Below are positions 51,190-62,164 of a stretch of DNA of 64,000 nt, in pieces. A program made the position numbers and the translations under genes. Positions within the stretch are counted from its first letter, which is position 1; every line of letters begins with the position of its first letter. This DNA comes from Linepithema humile (lineage: Eukaryota > Arthropoda > Insecta > Hymenoptera > Formicidae), in the NCBI RefSeq assembly GCF_040581485.1, contig NC_090129.1, positions 12,039,501 to 12,103,500 on the forward strand. The letters run 5' to 3'. The notes beneath the pieces are model-generated. The model was not told the origin of the DNA, did no database searches, and saw only the letters and a program-made list of their open reading frames with translations.

Positions 51190-52337
51190 GGGTAGAGAGG
51201 GGAGGAAGGATGCAGAGGGGTGGGGGGATTAGGGGATATGCCCGTTTCCCGGTACCTCGCCCCTCTTGCGTTCGCTTTAGAGGAGTAAAGAGGGGGGGGG
51301 CAATCAATGACCCCCCCTCTTGTGGAGAGTGGCGGGGGGGGCTGCCGCGGTGCTGCTGCCCCGGCCCCCCATCCTCGGCTCCTCGCAGCAGGGGCTCCCG
51401 CCCCCCGGGAAGTGGGATGTGCTCGCCGGGGGACCGTCGTTAGAAGACATGCGACGGTTCCGGGGAATCCGGTGGAGCCCCACGTGCGGCCCTGGGGTGA
51501 GGCGGGGCTGGAGCTAGAATGGGGGGCCCGGCCTGGGGGGGCGGGGTGGCGGACGGGCGGTCGGCCCCCCCCTTGCCACGTAATGGACGATAGGACGGGG
51601 ACAAAACCCCGCCCGCTTGGAGGAGGTTGGGGGGGATGAGGGCCTGCCCTCTTCTCACCCCTATTGGTGAGTTTAAAGGGGGGCATGATGCCCCCCGATT
51701 TAGGAAAAGAGCGAAGGAGTGGGGGGTGGGGGCTAGCCCCTGCCCCTCACCACCGCTCCATTTGAGGAGTGGGCTCCCTCCTCCGGATGGCGGGTTAAGG
51801 CGCCTTACGCCTCCCGCCGGAGGAAGTGTGAGCCACCAAAGGTTTTAGGGGGGGCAATGAGCCCCCCAACACAGGAGCTGAGCGAGAGAGGGGTAGGGGC
51901 GTGCCCTTGCCCCACATCATCGCTCGATTTTTGGCGTGGGCTCCCTCCTCCGGACGGTGGGAATATGCGCTTAGGCGCTCCCACCACAAAGCCCGGAGGA
52001 AGTGAGAGCCACTAACTATTAGGTCCCCCCAGGCCCGGCCCGATCTAGGTCGGGCATCGCACGGGCCTGGGAGTGAGACCAACGGGTCGGCCGTTGCGAC
52101 CGACCCGAAGATTCTGGTCCCCTGCGGGCGGTTATGGCGCGGCATAAGGACGCGGGCCGCCCGCAGTGTGGACCGCCGGGCCCCGGCCCGGAGTGGAGCA
52201 GCGCAGAGGGGGGGGGAGAACTTATGTTCTCCCCATGATTTTTTGTGCCGGGAAACCGGCTCGTCAGGGGGGATGGCTGGATGTATGCGTTTGCGGTTCC
52301 CAGCCTCCCCCCATATGACTGCTGACGGCACATCAAC
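51190..52337. other. GC-rich non-coding 3' region of element C
   Basis: Many frames are open on both strands because of composition, but none has a recognisable domain. It contains the ~180-bp duplication (51660-51840 and 51841-52025) and short dyads such as GACCAACGGGTCGGCCG. It occupies the position where an ORF2 would be, at about a third of its usual length. Confidence 0.5.
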
Positions 52338-52521
52338 GGGGGTGGGGTTTAGTTGGTAGGCGTCCGGGGGAGCAGTGGTGTCGCAGACCACTCCTCCGGA
52401 CGAATCCAACACTACCCTCTGGCAGGGATTTCCCATTGCACGCCAGAGGGTGTCTTTTAGAAGATTCCCCACCCCCGGGGAGGGGCTTGCCCCTCCCAGA
52501 ACAAAAAAAAAAAAAAAAAAA

Positions 52522-52535
52522 CGGTGTGCCACCTT
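52522..52535. repeat. 14-bp target-site copy CGGTGTGCCACCTT (after C)
   Basis: It follows the poly(A) of C and is followed by AACGTGGTGCC, which is the continuation of D rather than a new element start. Confidence 0.8.
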
Positions 52536-52828
52536 AACGTGGTGCCAGGGCTCCCCGCTATCCATTCGTGGAGATGCGGGATCTAAGAGCACACCCGAAG
52601 AAGTTTAATTTCGTTAAAAAAACTTGGGGCGCCATACCCAAAAAAGGCTCTGAGGCTTGCACTTCACCTTATGACCTAAAATTTGGCCAGAGAAGTTCAA
52701 CTCTGGAAAAAAACTGAGGGGGAAAACCTCAAAATGGGTCTCTGTAGACTGTCTCCCTTCCTTTCCTTTTCCACCTCCCGTTTTACCCTCTCCCCTTTCT
52801 CCTCCGCCAGCCTGCATGCCCTAAAAAG

Positions 52829-53390
52829 CCGAGGAAGGAAAAACCTCGTTAAACAACCGGGGGTTTGAGATACCTCCTGATGAAAAGTCTCAAATGGAAA
52901 TAACCAGCTGGCCGGGATCCAGGCTAAACAAAGATCGCCCCGAGGAAGGAAAACCTCGTTAATCAACCGGGGGTTTGAGAATACCCCCTGATGAAAAGTC
53001 TCAAATGGTAATAACCAGCTGGCCGGGATCCAGGCTAAACAAAGATCGTCCTGAGGAAGAAAAACCTCGTCAAAAAACCGGGGGTTTGAGAACACCTCCT
53101 GATGAAAAGTCTCAATGGAAATACCCAGCTGGCCGGGACCCAGGCTAAACAAAGATCGCCCCGAGGATGAATAGCCTCGTTAAACAACCGGGGGTATGAG
53201 AACACCTCCTGATGAAAAGTCTCAATGGAAATACCCAGCTGGCCGGGACCCAGGCTTAACAAAGATCGCCCCGAGGTAGGATCGCCTCGTTAATCAACCG
53301 GGGGTTTGAGGATACCTCCTGATGAAAAACCTCAAAAATGGGAAAAACCAGCTGGCCAGGATCCAGGCTTAACAAAGATCGTCTGGGAGG
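52829..53390. repeat. five ~110-bp tandem repeats in the D 5' UTR
   Basis: Unit starts lie near 52830, 52941, 53051, 53161 and 53272. Each unit has GAGGAAGGAAAACCTCGTTA (a hairpin), CAACCGGGGGTTTGAG, CCTCCTGATGAAAAGTCTCA and CCAGCTGGCCGGGATCCAGG. The copies are 85-95% alike by eye. Repeated 5' units are known to carry promoters in some non-LTR elements; that role here is a guess. Confidence 0.85.
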
Positions 53391-53778
53391 TGAGGGCGGC
53401 TCCCCTAACAAGTTGCTTCTGGGAATGGACGACCTGGTACATGTAGCGAAGGTAGCTATCAAGCCAATGGCGCCCGACGACTCGGAGTAACGACCCGGAG
53501 AAGGGTTAAATAAACGTCCAGGAGAAGGATACTCCTTGAATAAACCTGGGATTCCTAAAGGGTGGTGCCCATGATTGAAATTACCCCCTTGTGATGGGGC
53601 GACCTTCGGGTCGCCGTTTCAGGGTTGTAGGTTGTCGTTAAACCTTCGTGATGGGCCTTCGGGCACACCACTCTAGCTCGTTAGCCCTGGGGGGGCAGTC
53701 GATCTAGTGGAAGGAAAACCACGATAAAAAACCCGGAGAAGACAACTCCGTCAACAAATCACAAACTATGGAAAAAAG

Positions 53779-55531
53779 ATGACGACTTTTGGATGTAACT
53801 TACCGCCTCAGGGGCCTCGGAACCCCAGAGGCCGGCGAGGGGGGTATCCGGTCCCGATGCCCCCCCTGTCGTCATCTTGCGACGGGCCGTCCAGGGTGTG
53901 CCACGCGGGCGCCCTGGACAACACGGTTACCGCGGAGGGTGGACTGGACGTCACCGTCCAGAAATGCCTGCAGATAATTCTGCAGGTATCGAAGGAGATG
54001 GCCCTTCTCAGGGCCGATAACGAGCGCCTTCATAGGCTGTTCGCGGGGTCGGGCATTTGCCCGACGTGTGGTCACCACAGGCCACAAAGGAGAAGAGGGC
54101 ATCGTCCCCCCCTTCCCGGTCGGAAGCCCTTTTAAGGGCTACGACCGGAAAGGAGAAGACAGAGAAGAGGGAGGCGGGAGGTAACTCCCCCTCCCTCCCG
54201 GATTCCGAGACCGGGAAGGAGGATAGCGGGGTGGGCCTCCCGAAAAGGAGACCCCCATCCCGCTTTAGCGATGGCGCACTTACTGCATCGGGGGGGGGGA
54301 TATCACCCCTCCCCGATGCTTTAAGTGCTTGTGCCGAGGGCACAAGGCGTGGGAGTGCCCTGGACCCCTCGACCGAGGCAAGAATTGCTTCCGGTGCGGG
54401 GAGCCGGGGCACCAGGCGGGACAGTGCGCCGGTAAGGCAAACTGCCCCGCCTGCAGGAGTAGGGGGGTGGCACATCGCCACCATATTGGCGGATCATCCT
54501 GCCCCTTGGTCCCCCCGCGAAAGCGCGGAGATGGGGGGACTAGGATGAAAGGGATGGGGAGGGTGGGAGGGGATTCCGGTGGAGGCTACACCTCATCGGC
54601 GTCCTCCTCCACATCCTCCAAAAAAGGAAGAAAGGGCCGCCCTTCCTTAGTTAAGGAAGGGCGACCCATGGATGGCGGGGAGAGGAAGGGGGGAGGAACC
54701 ACACATTTGTGTGGTCTCCCGGTCCCCTCGGACTCCTCCTCTTCGAGGAAGGGGATGGTGGACCCGAAGAGCTCGGGTCCCCCACCCTTTAAACCAAAGA
54801 AGAGAGTCTGAAAGGACTCGGGGAAGAGGGGAAATACCCCTGAAAAGGGGAAGACCCCCCCCGACCCCCCAAGAGAAGGAAGTGGGAGCGCCCCCAACTC
54901 GTCCAATTTGGACGAAGGGGTGCCCTCCCACTCGGAGAAAAAGATGGAGGAGAAGGGGGATATTCCCCTGAATCCTCCATCAGGGATGAAGGGTGGGGGT
55001 TTATTACCCCCACCCCTGCAGAAGGACAAGGAGAGGGGGGTTGGAGTCCTGTCGCCGTCTATCGACGACTCGAAGGATCCCAGAACCTCCCAGCTCCTAG
55101 AAGAGGAGTACGTCGTGGAGGTATTTTGCCCCGACGACGACTCCAAGCGGGTGGTGGATGCCAACATGGGCATCCTTAATAAGGTGTGCCCTTCATGGAC
55201 ACACAGACCGGACCTTTGGGGTGCCAGTGAGCACGGAACGATGAACTTGGAGTTTGTCTTCCGGTGCTCGGTAGAAGGCGCCCCGGAGGCCCTAAAAAGG
55301 GCAAGGGGGCTCAAGAGAAATCTCGCGAGCCTCCTTGCTCAGAGGGTGAATAACCATAAGGCCGGGGTCAGTCTCCAAGAATGGGGGCTGCTTGATCCGC
55401 AGGCCTCACGGGATTCGAGGACTGAGAGAAATCGGTTGCTCTGCGCCCAATTCCCCAGTCAGAGTTTTCTCCCTATAGGGAGAACATTATGGGGACTACA
55501 AAGGCCCCAAACCCTTCATTCCTGTAATTAG
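53779..55531 (+). pseudogene. element D ORF (zinc-knuckle protein, frameshifted)
   Basis: The N-terminus at 53779 (PQGPRNPRGRRGGYPVPMPPLSSS) matches element C. The frame then moves near 54060-54130 and again near 54310. The stretch 54313-54500 carries knuckles (R-G-H-K-A-W-E-C, N-C-F-R-C-G-E-P-G-H-Q-A-G-Q-C, C-P-A-C). After a stop at 54809-54811 the same frame resumes, and from about 55100 it carries the domain shared with A (VVEVFCPDDDSKRVVDANMG, HRPDLWGAS, FRCSVEGAPEALKRARGLKR). At least two frameshifts and one stop make this copy dead. There is no RT or endonuclease. Confidence 0.65.
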
Positions 55532-56218
55532 GGACAGTTGGAGGGAGACAGCCCTCCTCTCCCGCTGGTGGTGGGACTTACGCCCTTTTAGGAGTGGACC
55601 TCATGGCCGCGGGGGAGAGAGGGGCCACTGCAGCTACCTGCAGAAAAGCGGGGGGTCCCGAAGGCCTGACCCCGTTAGGGCCAGGCCGGGTGGACCCTTG
55701 GGAGGAGAGGGACTATACCCCTCTCCTACCCAAAGAAGATAGGCCCCCCGCGGGACGGCGGTCTATTAACTAGATTGTCGTCTCGCGGTGTGGGTCAGGG
55801 GGAGAGGGGGGAGGGAAGATTGGGCCCCTCTTGGGCACCTATCCCTTCCCCCTCAGCCCCCAAGAGGTGGACAATAGGAAGGAGGAGAAGGGCAACCTCC
55901 TACCCCCCCTGGGGGGGGGGAGAACTGAGGAGCCTATTAAAAAGGCATGCCAGGGAGAGGGTCTGGACGAATGCCGCTGGCGATACCCAGCCCTCTCCCA
56001 CTTAATGGCAGGAGAGGACCATGTTTAAATGGGGGTGGGGTTTTAGTGGGTAGGCGCCACTCCAGCAAAGTTCCGCTGGAGTGGTGAATCCCACACTCCC
56101 CTTCCGCAGTGCGGTCATTAGGACTGCACATTGCACGCGGAGGGGCGTCTTTTAGAAGATTTCCCCACCCCTAGGGGCCCCGGCTACTGTCGGGCCCAAA
56201 AAAAAAAAAAAAAAAAAA

Positions 56219-56232
56219 GGTTAGGTTGAGTC
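56219..56232. repeat. 14-bp target-site copy GGTTAGGTTGAGTC (between D and E)
   Basis: It stands between the poly(A) of D and the first base of E. Confidence 0.9.
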
Positions 56233-59200
56233 TTGGAGGTCGATGGGGACGAAGAAATGAGCTGGCAGCTCAGCTTCGTCCCCAAGTACTGGGGGGTTGC
56301 CCTCCAGTTCTTGATGGAGGCGTTAGAGAAGGGGGGTCCCTTCCCGGGCGAGCTGACTAACAGCCTTGAGAAATCTCTCGAGACTGAGCGAGCCCGGGCT
56401 AGGGAGCCCCTCTTCGCAAAGATGGTGGACAGATACGAGCTGTCCAACCTTCTCGAGGAGAAGATTTGGGGAGGAGCCAACCGCAAGCCTGCGGAGCCTT
56501 CCGCTCCGGCGCCAGACGCCCCCTCGACCTCGTCGACGGTTGCCGCCGACGAGCCGATCGAGATTGGTGAGGAGGAAGAGGTAGGGGAGGCAGCAGCCCC
56601 CCCCCTCGCATCAACTCCGGGGGAGTTTCCCCTGGAGCGCAGCCGAGGCAGGCACCGTCTTGATGGACAGGGCCCCTATAAGCCTCCGTCCATCTCCGTC
56701 GAGGAGATGGCGCAGCGCCAAGAACTTGGCATCCCCCAGCCTTGGGAGAGACTGGGTGATGCCAAGAAGAAGAGAGAGAGGTCCCCGAGGGCCTCTAGAA
56801 AAGTCTACGTCTTCACCGATAGTGAGAACGATGACGACGAGGCGCCCCTGCGTCTGACCCGCCCGCCGAACTTTACGGCGCCGCAGCGGGAAAGTGTCGA
56901 CCTGTCCCTACGGGACATACTCGACAGGTCTCCGATGGCAGCGGTCTCGGAGGCCGCCGCGCTGGCAGACGAGATCGAGGCGATCCGCTCCAAGTCTTCC
57001 TCTATCAAGGGGAACTTGAGCGGTCGCCTCAAGAGAGATTGCTATCTCCTTAAGGAGATAGTTTTGGCCTTTGGCCATCGATTGGCGGACTCTGGGGGCG
57101 GGGAACTATCCCGCCTCCAGAGAGAGTTGGAGACTCTCCGGGAGGAGGTCAAAGTCCTCCGGAGAGAGAAGGAGGAGATGCGGCGGGGGATGAGAGCATC
57201 GAGGTGGTCTCCCTCTCCCCCCCGCACACACTCCCCCGTCCCGGACCCCGCTGGCACTCAGCCAGGGGCAACCCGGGCGGAAGCGGACAGGGTGCATCTG
57301 GCACTCCCCCCCCAGTCATGTGACTGGGGGATGGATATAGAGGAGCCTTCGGGCGAGAGGGACTTGTCGCCCCCTCGTCCCCCCAAGGCCCCCTCTCCTC
57401 TCCCTCCGGGGATTACCCCGGCAATGAGGGAGACGTTGGAAGGAGTCGCCACCATCTTCAAAGATGGCATGGCGAAAATGTCGGCGGTCCTCTCGTCGCT
57501 ACACAAGAGAGTTGCCGACCTTGAGGCGGCGCGCGCGCCGTCCAAGCAGCGCCCCTCCCAACCCCCTCCTCAACCGCGGCCCCCGACTTCGGGCGCCGTC
57601 TCGAGGAGCGCGAAAAGGAGGGAGTCGCGTAAAAGGCGGGCCGCCAGATTGGCGGACCCACCTCAGGAGACCCCGGCCGACGGGGGACCGGACTTAGGGG
57701 CGGGGGTGTCAGCCCCCCCCCCCGTCTTGACCCCGGCTCCCTCATACGCCGAGGCGACGAGGAGCAAGAAGAAGCGTGGCAAGTCCAAGCCCGCCCCTCC
57801 ACCGCCGGCTGTTGGGAAGGCCAAGGCCCCCACAGAGGCGGAGAAGAAAAAGGAGGCCCTGCAGAGGGCCAAGAAGCGGCTGCCCAAGACGGCAGCCGTT
57901 ATGGTTTCGGTTCCTCCGACGGCCTCCCTGTCGGAGGTGATGGGGAAAGCCAAGTCCTCCATCAAACTGGAGGACTTGGACATCAAGGGTGTCCGTTCGC
58001 GGACGACTCTTGCGGGGAATTTCCTCCTCGCCATTTCTGGCGTAGGTGCAGAGGCCAAGGCCGACGCCCTTGCCAGGGAGATGAGGAGACACGTCGGGGA
58101 CGGGGTGAAAATATCCCGTCCCTGTACATTCGCGGAACTTCGCCTCCGCCGTGTCGAGATGTTCGCCACGGCGGAGGACATCGCAGCCGCCATTGCCACG
58201 CATGGCGGCTGCCAGAAGGAGGATGTGCGGGTGGGCCCACTGCGCCCCCCGCGAGGCGGAAATAGGGTGGTCTGGGCGAGGTGCCCCTCCAAGGCCGCGA
58301 TGAAGATCGCGGCACTACAGGGGCTACCGATAGTCTGGGCCACCGCTAAGGTCGACTTGCTTCCGGCCAGGCCAACCCGGTGTTACCGGTGCCTGGCCAG
58401 GGGGCACACGCAGCAGCGATGCCCGTCCAAAGTGGACAGGGCACGCTGCTGCTTCAACTGCGGCGGGGAGGATCACGGAGCGGGCACTTGCAAAGCCCCG
58501 CCGAGGTGCCCCATATGTGCCGACCGTGGGAAAGAGTCCGGGCACCGGGCGGGGGCACAAGAGTGCCCCCGAGTACCCCCGGTCGCCTCGACGGCCAAAG
58601 TGGCCGCGGGCTCCTCGGCGCCCTTCCGGGCCCCGGCAAGCCGGGCCCCCCGGACGGCCCCGGAGTCCTCGGCAAGAGTCCGAGGGGCGCCCCGACCAAG
58701 TAGGCCGGGGTCGCAAACGGAAACGGCCTCGGTGATGTCGGGTCTCTCGACACACACCGAGGCCGGGGAGAAGCGCCCTCGACCGGCGGAGGGGTCGGAC
58801 TCTGATCCGGCCCAACCACTGCCGGCCAAGAAGAGAGCCGGAAGGCGCGAGACTGGGGCGGGCCGCAAGCCAGGGCCCAGGTCCCGCACCATGTCCCGTA
58901 GCCGGGACAGATCCCCCTTGACGCTGTCTCAGCGTCGGGAAGAGGAGGATCTCTCCGACTAGGGGGCCCTAGGGCCCCTGAGAAAGATGAAGGTGGAAGA
59001 GGAGGAGGGGGACATATTCCCCCCTCCAAGGTTAGATGGGAGACCTTAGGGTCTCCGAGGAGGAGATGTTCCCTTAGGGAACTCGCCTGGTGGTCGGGGT
59101 GAAGTATACATAGGTGATTCCGCCCCGGCCATCACAAGGCTGGTGAGCTTTTTGTCAGGGGGGTGGGTTTTAGTTGGTAGGCACCGGTCTCAAAAAGCTA

Positions 59201-59344
59201 AACAGCAAAGAGACCGGTGAATCCAACACTACCCCGGCGCGGGGACAGTCGGACTGTCCCATTGCACGTGCTGGGGTGTCTTTTGAAGATTTCCCACCCC
59301 CTGGAGGGCCTTTAAAGACCCCCCAAATAAAAAAAAAAAAAAAA
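56233..59344 (+). mobile_element. non-LTR element E (R1-clade-like, 5'-truncated, ORF1 only)
   Basis: Both flanks are the exact 14-bp GGTTAGGTTGAGTC (56219-56232 and 59345-59358). The 5' end is inside the coding region. The 3' UTR from about 59158 has GGGTGGGTTTTAGTTGGTAGGC, an inverted GACCGGTGAATCCAACACT block, CATTGCACGTG and TTTTGAAGATTTCCCACCC, then poly(A) 59328-59344. Less than 200 bp separate the ORF1 stop from the 3' UTR, so ORF2 is absent. Confidence 0.85.
56257..58962 (+). CDS. element E ORF1 (gag-like, zinc-knuckle protein)
   Basis: It is open from the truncated 5' end at 56233; the first ATG in frame is 56257, giving 901 residues. Parts: N-terminal helices, an acidic linker, a block homologous to B (IRSKSSSIKGNLSGRLKRDCYLLKEIV), a coiled coil (LQRELETLREEVKVLRREKEE), Pro-rich linkers, an RRM-like pair from about 540 to 705 (LPKTAAVMVS, TLAGNFLLAISG, AELRLRRVEMF), and three knuckles from 58381 (C-Y-R-C-L-A-R-G-H-T-Q-Q-R-C, C-C-F-N-C-G-G-E-D-H, C-P-I-C-A-D). 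An R1-type ORF1 protein. The true N-terminus is missing. The frame has stayed open although ORF2 is gone. Confidence 0.85.
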   Translation: MSWQLSFVPKYWGVALQFLMEALEKGGPFPGELTNSLEKSLETERARAREPLFAKMVDRYELSNLLEEKIWGGANRKPAEPSAPAPDAPSTSSTVAADEPIEIGEEEEVGEAAAPPLASTPGEFPLERSRGRHRLDGQGPYKPPSISVEEMAQRQELGIPQPWERLGDAKKKRERSPRASRKVYVFTDSENDDDEAPLRLTRPPNFTAPQRESVDLSLRDILDRSPMAAVSEAAALADEIEAIRSKSSSIKGNLSGRLKRDCYLLKEIVLAFGHRLADSGGGELSRLQRELETLREEVKVLRREKEEMRRGMRASRWSPSPPRTHSPVPDPAGTQPGATRAEADRVHLALPPQSCDWGMDIEEPSGERDLSPPRPPKAPSPLPPGITPAMRETLEGVATIFKDGMAKMSAVLSSLHKRVADLEAARAPSKQRPSQPPPQPRPPTSGAVSRSAKRRESRKRRAARLADPPQETPADGGPDLGAGVSAPPPVLTPAPSYAEATRSKKKRGKSKPAPPPPAVGKAKAPTEAEKKKEALQRAKKRLPKTAAVMVSVPPTASLSEVMGKAKSSIKLEDLDIKGVRSRTTLAGNFLLAISGVGAEAKADALAREMRRHVGDGVKISRPCTFAELRLRRVEMFATAEDIAAAIATHGGCQKEDVRVGPLRPPRGGNRVVWARCPSKAAMKIAALQGLPIVWATAKVDLLPARPTRCYRCLARGHTQQRCPSKVDRARCCFNCGGEDHGAGTCKAPPRCPICADRGKESGHRAGAQECPRVPPVASTAKVAAGSSAPFRAPASRAPRTAPESSARVRGAPRPSRPGSQTETASVMSGLSTHTEAGEKRPRPAEGSDSDPAQPLPAKKRAGRRETGAGRKPGPRSRTMSRSRDRSPLTLSQRREEEDLSD

Positions 59345-59358
59345 GGTTAGGTTGAGTC
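59345..59358. repeat. 14-bp target-site copy GGTTAGGTTGAGTC (between E and F)
   Basis: It is identical to the copy left of E. The next bases, CTCTCGTGACTACCGTAGTGAGAG (59357 onward), form a hairpin like the 5' ends of B and C. Confidence 0.85.
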
Positions 59359-59399
59359 TCTCGTGACTACCGTAGTGAGAGGACGTGGGGATATGGAGC

Positions 59400-62164
59400 T
59401 CCGCTTCTATCTCTTATTTGAACGATATACGTCTTCTTTTGGAGGCTCTATGGTGTTTCAATTGATTGTGCGCGCTCCCGATGCTTGATTATGGTGAAGT
59501 CTTTACTATTTTGACTATTTATTTAACAAATATTTTTGATAATACCTTACTCACTGCAAAGTGAGGTTAAACTGTCTCTGGTGCTTTATAAGCACGGTCT
59601 AAATGTAATCTGACTTAAATTTATATAAAAAACTAATAATATCGACTTAACTGTGCCCGATTGCATATCCTGATACTTGCATACATGCATATATGTTTAA
59701 TTGGTAACATATAATGTAATAAAGTACTGTGCATGCACGACTCCAGCGCATGCGCATACAGGACAAAGTGAACGGTTTATTGCAATTTGGGCGTATTTTG
59801 TTGATTTATTAATAATTTTGACTAAATTGATTGAGTCTGTGATAGATTTATAAAGGGGAATTATGTGACATATAGGGGCGTAACTATATGCCTGAGTGAA
59901 TGGTGGTTGCATAAGGAATATACCTACATGCAAAGCTTAACCCTTTCTTTATAAACTTTCAAACATTAATTTATAAATAATATTGGATTGCTATTGGAGC
60001 AGATTATTTTCTGTCTCTATTGCCTCTTAGTGGTCTTTTTGGTGAACTGTATCGTGGAGCAATCAGAGATGTCTACTGACTAATTAATTGTTTAGTGATT
60101 GATTAATAATAATTACTAAATTGTGTAAACGTTCGCTATATGAAGGAATTATAGTTACTAAATAATTTGATTTTGTGATTATTTTGATAATATCTTATGG
60201 ATTATGTTGTAAACTTACTTAATATCACTTCTACTTTGGAGGTTATGTTTCACTCATGTTCTCAGTGTACAGAAGATATGATTTTTAATTGATCATTAAT
60301 GAAATGACTTTTGATATGCATATCAATATAAACCTAGTGACTTTTATGCAATGTCCTATGACTTGCCTATCTATGCAATTGCTGTTTTTTATGGTTCATT
60401 AAAAGTGCAACGTTTTGACATTTGTCGTGGAACCTATGAAAGAATCTCTCATTTTTTCATGTATTGTATTGAATTTCTGGAGCGTAAGGATAGTGAGGAT
60501 TGTCAGTGAGAGTACTTATCTATATGCAGAGCTATTATAAGTGCGGTATAGATTATTTATTCTTCTGGAGGATTATCACTTTTCCATATAAACTGTATTG
60601 GATTTAGTGGATTAGAACATTATATTATGTGCCGATATTAGTATATTATGCGTATGTAATAAATGCTGAGATACTTATTATGCTACTTTTGCAGATTGAA
60701 TGGGAATAATACCATTTTGTTGGTTATGGAAACGCTGAAGGAACCTTGATCATGTACATAAATGGAATGGATCTGAAATCTATATGTTACTATATGGAGC
60801 TACCAGGACTTGTGTCACTACCTGGGATATACTTACCTGTAATGCCTTGTTTTTTGCGTTCGGTGTACTGCTATGGTGAAGTAATGAATTGAGAAATAAA
60901 CCAGACCTAGTGTATGAATCTTTTCTCGTTGAACTTGTTTTAAATCTGGTTAGCTTGAATAAACATTATTACGGTTTCGATTTGATGTGATGGAGTTAAC
61001 TCGATTGATACTATCAATCTTATCTTGATTTAATCCGACGGGAATGTGATTGTAGGTTAAATATAAGACTCGTTGAATATTGTATGTCAGTATGTGAGAT
61101 TAGTTGCATGTTTGAAGAAACTTTTATCTAAAACTAAATTTAAGAATATACTAAGTTATGTCTAAATAGCTCACTATATATATGGAACTGTTATAATTTT
61201 GATAATTTGATAATTTAACAATGGATAAATGGAATGATCAAATTACTATTTAATTCTAAGAACTAAGCATTCAACTAAGATAAGTTTTGAGTGTAATGCT
61301 TTTGTGAATGCCCATTTACTACTGACTAAGTACTACAGATGGAAAGCTGTTGATGATTAATTAACTAAATAAGGCCATATATAAGTATTAATATTGTAGT
61401 TATCGTATAAGAATGAGGATTGAGTTAGAATAGTAATAAATGAATTAGATATGAGAATAATACAGAGATAAATTTCTTAATATAATGATATTCTACTTAA
61501 TTATTCTAATTAATTATATGTAGGAATAGTATAAGTTTAATGAATATCTGGAATGTTATGGCTAGGGAAACCTTATTTCCACTAGAATTAAATTTTACAT
61601 GTTTATGAGTATAATTTATCTGTCTTTAGTATTATATATCATATGTAGAGAAATATCTGCAAATTAGGTACAGATCTATTATAATCTGTCAATTATGATG
61701 AATATCGGTGAAAGAAGTATGTTATCCTATTCTTATTAATAGTTAAAACATGCATATGAATAAGTTTGTAAATTTAGAGCGTAATATAATGTTGTAGATG
61801 CTGTTTTATTAGACATAGTAATAGAAATAGCTTTGAAGATCACAATGTGAAATAAGACTATAGTGATTGCATTTTAATACTGATCACTTTGAAAGACTGA
61901 TTATTAGAATATAATTTTAATTTTAATTCTAATGATACTTTTACTTTAATACGGAATGGTATAAATGCTACCTTTCTGCTTTAGTATGAAGATAGTGAAA
62001 CAATTGTATTCCATCAATACTTGAACGGTGAACTATGAGTTCTTGTCTCAGGATATGTATTCAATGTAAAATTATTGTGTGGGTTTTGTATTGTTAGGTA
62101 ACGTATAAGGTGATATCTTGTTAAATCGTTTATTTGTACGTTGCTAATACATTAAAAAGGCTAC
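59400..62164. other. AT-rich region without genes
   Basis: No reading frame over 80 codons and no clear repeat is present. It is T/G-biased on the + strand. One exon-like minus-strand border (CATTACAG before GTAAGTATA) occurs at about 60838. Between 59360 and 59460 the composition changes from GC-rich to AT-rich. Confidence 0.45.

Larger units (their letters stand above)
46889..52521 (+). mobile_element. non-LTR element C (R1-clade-like, no RT ORF)
   Basis: 5' UTR 46889-48362, coding region about 48363-51189 in three frames, then ~1.1 kb of non-coding sequence, 3' UTR block from 52338 (GGGTGGGGTTTAGTTGGTAGGCG) and poly(A) 52503-52521. The 5' leader block with CTCTATAAAAAGACCCGGGCAGG occurs twice (47228-47395 and 48172-48362), separated by ~770 bp with CA-rich repeats. 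At 51660-52025 a ~180-bp unit is present twice (GTGGGCTCCCTCCTCCGGA core). Confidence 0.8.
52536..56218 (+). mobile_element. non-LTR element D (R1-clade-like, no RT ORF), main part
   Basis: 5' UTR to 53778, broken ORF 53779-55531, distal non-coding part, 3' UTR 56041-56197 and 21 A to 56218. The 3' UTR is almost identical to that of A. The right flank is GGTTAGGTTGAGTC, and the same 14 bp stands before its separated 5' end at 42307, so D is a complete element carrying B and C inside its 5' UTR. Confidence 0.8.

Noticed and set aside
41056..59344. R1 insertions in 28S rDNA
   Set aside because: The 14-bp flanks are not the 28S R1 target and no rRNA sequence is present in the window.
42307..59358. 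Active telomere made by the gag-only elements
   Set aside because: The array is flanked by an LTR and other internal repeats and has no (TTAGG)n tract; only the arrangement resembles a telomere array, so I keep it as a comparison, not a claim.
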